The notes beneath the pieces are model-generated. The model was not told the origin of the DNA. It ran no database searches and saw only the letters and a program-made list of their open reading frames with translations. Below are positions 61,801 to 64,000 of a DNA stretch of 64,000 bases, piece after piece. This DNA comes from Prostheceraeus crozeri (Eukaryota; Platyhelminthes; Polycladida; Euryleptidae). Positions within the stretch are counted from its first letter, which is position 1; every line of letters begins with the position of its first letter. A program made the translations under genes and the position numbers. The stretch lies in assembly GCA_907163375.1 (NCBI GenBank), contig CAJQUW010003190.1:41001-105000 (forward strand), given 5' to 3'.

Positions 61801-62690
61801 CGAGCACAAAACGTCTGGTATCGCCAGTAGAGTTTAGTGTCAATTCCGCCGGCGCGCGCCTGCTTGTCTCGTCCGCTAGACGACGCAAGATTTTTGAAAA
61901 AAGGCTTAGAAACTAATCCATCTGATTTCGGTTCGCACTTGTAGGATGACGATTGATCTTCCCCAATAATAAGATCTTCCCGCTTGGCTAAGAGAGACTT
62001 CCGCTTTGCCGTACGGTTAGCCCCTCGATGAAACTTTGCTGGGGCTATGCGACATATTGTATCGTATACAAAATGGGGAGATTGTTGATGTTCGGCGAAT
62101 GCGACCACTCGTTGGCGATCAGTTACTTGCGATAACCGATTACTATCTGTTAGGGTGGAAATAGAAAAGACCGTTTTCCGACGAGATGGGATGCGTCGCA
62201 AATCTAGGACGCCACTGTCATTTTCCTGCTAGAGCTATGATGGGTCTTATACGTAGCTAATTGTGTTTGGTGCTGGGTCACGTGTGTGTTTGGTAGTTGC
62301 TTGTCTTGTGGTATGGTAACGTTTATAGTTCTAGCTCTTACGGCACCCAAACTCTGGTGGGTAGTGGGAAGAGGGGTAATTCAATTTTTTCTTTTTTGTA
62401 TATGATTTTGGGTTGGAAATATTCAACGTCTTGTTTGAAAAAGTCTTACTCCGAGGATGCTGTCAAACTGCAGGATCTCATTTCATAACAAGCTCCAACA
62501 TCGTTTGAAAGGATAATCTATTTTTCGTCAAAGGGTCCAATAAGATCGTAGCGCAGCCAACTGATTCTAAATCACCTGCTACTATACCGTTTTTCGCGCT
62601 GAAATGGAAGTTTTCCCCTCAATTGATGTTCCTATTCTTGCAAACTTTCCTTCCGATACTAGAGTTATACCTGCACCTGTGTCACAGCCC
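58870..62690 (-). pseudogene. Ty3/Gypsy pol, heavily mutated
   Basis: Read downward on the minus strand, the domains appear in Ty3/Gypsy order. Protease: DTGAGITLVSEGKF, with DTGA at 62683-62672. RT: HTISTLDLG, FEFCRLPFAL, RPATFQRAMEVILEGLP, and YIDD at 61186-61175. Then GVKLKPKSVTFAKP and DADGLKPD (61139-60882). RNase H: ASYYRRF, PDFHRNV and RPIAVIASRTL. Integrase: a CKCKEC remnant of the zinc finger, TKWVESFLPFRD, YGCHETLL, SQYVSNDLKDWDDVLP, and SLHGKTPMNEAH near 58970. Stops and substitutions are everywhere, yet domain order and spacing are kept. RT before integrase excludes Ty1/Copia. No LTR was identified. Confidence 0.85.
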
Positions 62691-64000
62691 CCCCCTAGTG
62701 GATGTTCGTAGCAAGACTTTGTTGTTGATGTGCGCGGATGAACAGATTTCTCTTGTTGTTCTCATCTAGTACCGTGCAGCAACGACGTCCTCTGTGCTTG
62801 TTACTGATCTAGGCCACTAATGGAAGATTGCAGTTGTGGGGATAATGCTCGTCCCTGTCGTCATTGTCTTGAGTTGTGCAGTGTCTCTGCCAATGAAGAT
62901 GTGCTGCCCACAAGGGGCTATCTCGAGGGATGTGTACAGACGTTTGGCTCTCTTGTGTCGTGACGACTGTGTTTGAATAATGCTGGTGGGTTTATGGATG
63001 TCTAGTGTCGGCATGTCTCCTCTCTACAGCTCTACGTTCAACGTGCGTGGGCTGTCATTGGAGAGGATTGCGAGACGACGGTACCATGCAGTGCAACATG
63101 GATTTCCTGGTTGGGTGACATATGCTGTTTGAGTCTTGTTCGTTTGACTGTGCTCTCTTTGGCGTCCTTCGCCCAAGTGTAGGTAGAGCTATGTAGCCGT
63201 GTTCGGCATCCAGACAGTACGTCTGCGGTTACCCGATTGGCACATTTCTTCGCAGATGCGAAGGAAGAACAGGTATATTGAGTCACACTACAGACACACG
63301 CAGGCTAATAATCCATATTGTTTAGCAGTGACATGCCTGTAGCCCAGGCTAGGAATCGGAAGGACACTCGGGTATGGCTACTGCTGTTTATAATGAGATT
63401 TTTAAAGTTTACGTATCTGTGCTTTCCTCAGACGAAGAATTCCCAAGCGTGTGGCTGGATTTCGTGTTGATGTCTATTGTTGAGGGTTCCCATGAGATCG
63501 TTTGATTTGTCTCCGCGAGGACTGTATGTAGCTACGCCTCCCAAATTATAGTACACTTAGATCATGAAAAGCTAGTGGTGGCAGCACTAGGAGACATAGT
63601 CGTGAAGTTGTATGCTTCCGCACCTAAGGCTAGGTAAAGTTGCGTATGGGTGTGGATATGAGAATTTGCAGTGTTGAGAAGGAGGGCATACACACGGCAT
63701 CCATGTGATCGTGCTAGATGATAATTGTCAGCATGTACTCTTTGGTAACAAAGTGCATGTATTTTTAGTGACTTCATGGAGCACGGGTCGACGAGTCCAC
63801 TGTTTGAGGACTGTATCAATGGTTTGTCAAACTAGTGATCACAGGTAACCCATGATGGTGCTGTGATGTTCCTTTATAATGTAAATCACGGGGATGTCTA
63901 CTGAGACGAAAACCTTTCTCCATTGCTAGGATAACTGAAGTTGTACACCCTTCGTACACTGGAAAATCTTCCAACAGACCTCTAATCCGTGAACCGCTTT
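62691..64000 (-). other. probable gag region of the Gypsy element
   Basis: It lies directly 5' of the protease on the same strand, where gag belongs. Frames of 65-85 codons (63014-62817, 63286-63038, 63819-63562) show no certain zinc knuckle. Assignment rests on position and on composition shared with pol. The 5' LTR would lie at or beyond the window end. Confidence 0.35.

Noticed and set aside
1-64000. CRISPR arrays, operons or prophage features
   Set aside because: No regularly spaced repeats with unique spacers and no prokaryotic gene organisation; the window is eukaryotic repeat DNA.

Overview
This window looks like repeat-dominated nuclear DNA from an invertebrate animal, with no bacterial gene layout. 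Coding traces are isolated, mostly broken, and belong to transposable elements: Tc1/mariner, piggyBac, hAT-like, several LINE types, many Penelope-like elements (PLEs) and a Ty3/Gypsy element. Only one locus reads as an intact spliced gene. The AT-rich background, the PLE load and recurring palindromic words such as TAGGCCTA suggest a marine invertebrate, perhaps an echinoderm or relative. That last step is a weak inference.

Layout. 1-1010: a 304-bp tandem repeat with decayed copies. 1376-2483: a frameshifted Tc1 (DD34E) transposase. 3704-6893: a LINE reverse transcriptase remnant split by about 2 kb. 8925-9475: AATTGATT-type repeats. 9969-13621 (-): an APE-type LINE interrupted by a 1651-bp hAT-like insertion (10955-12605) with a perfect 8-bp target duplication. 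13698-14767: a PLE with a GIY-YIG domain. 17369-25690: two inverted copies of one MITE, two other MITEs and three Tc1/mariner remnants. 25980-26422: an RTE-type LINE tail. 29956-31482 (-): two exons joined by a consensus intron, encoding a conserved protein with an RNase-H/DDE-like look. 31889-33350: an R2/R4-type LINE tail with CCHC knuckle and restriction-like endonuclease. 33600-33960: another RT fragment. 35986-36689: a foldback element. 44101-45653 (-): piggyBac.

46664-54120 is a PLE graveyard: five PLE-derived coding remnants carrying at least three kinds of GIY-YIG domain, one canonical hammerhead ribozyme (49705-49746) directly behind a tRNA-like pol III A/B-box pair, two variant hammerhead-like folds, and a near-perfect 1.5-kb palindrome between two convergent PLEs.

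About 54.4 kb to the end differs in texture: more GC, more CpG and no long microsatellites. Its right part holds a heavily mutated Ty3/Gypsy pol on the minus strand (protease, RT, RNase H, integrase recognisable). The 54.4-58.8 kb part is unassigned. A diverged pol in CpG-rich sequence is odd and could reflect an unusual insertion or an assembly problem.

Apart from the spliced gene, nothing suggests genes working together. The biology here is nested transposition and the RNA-processing parts of PLEs.
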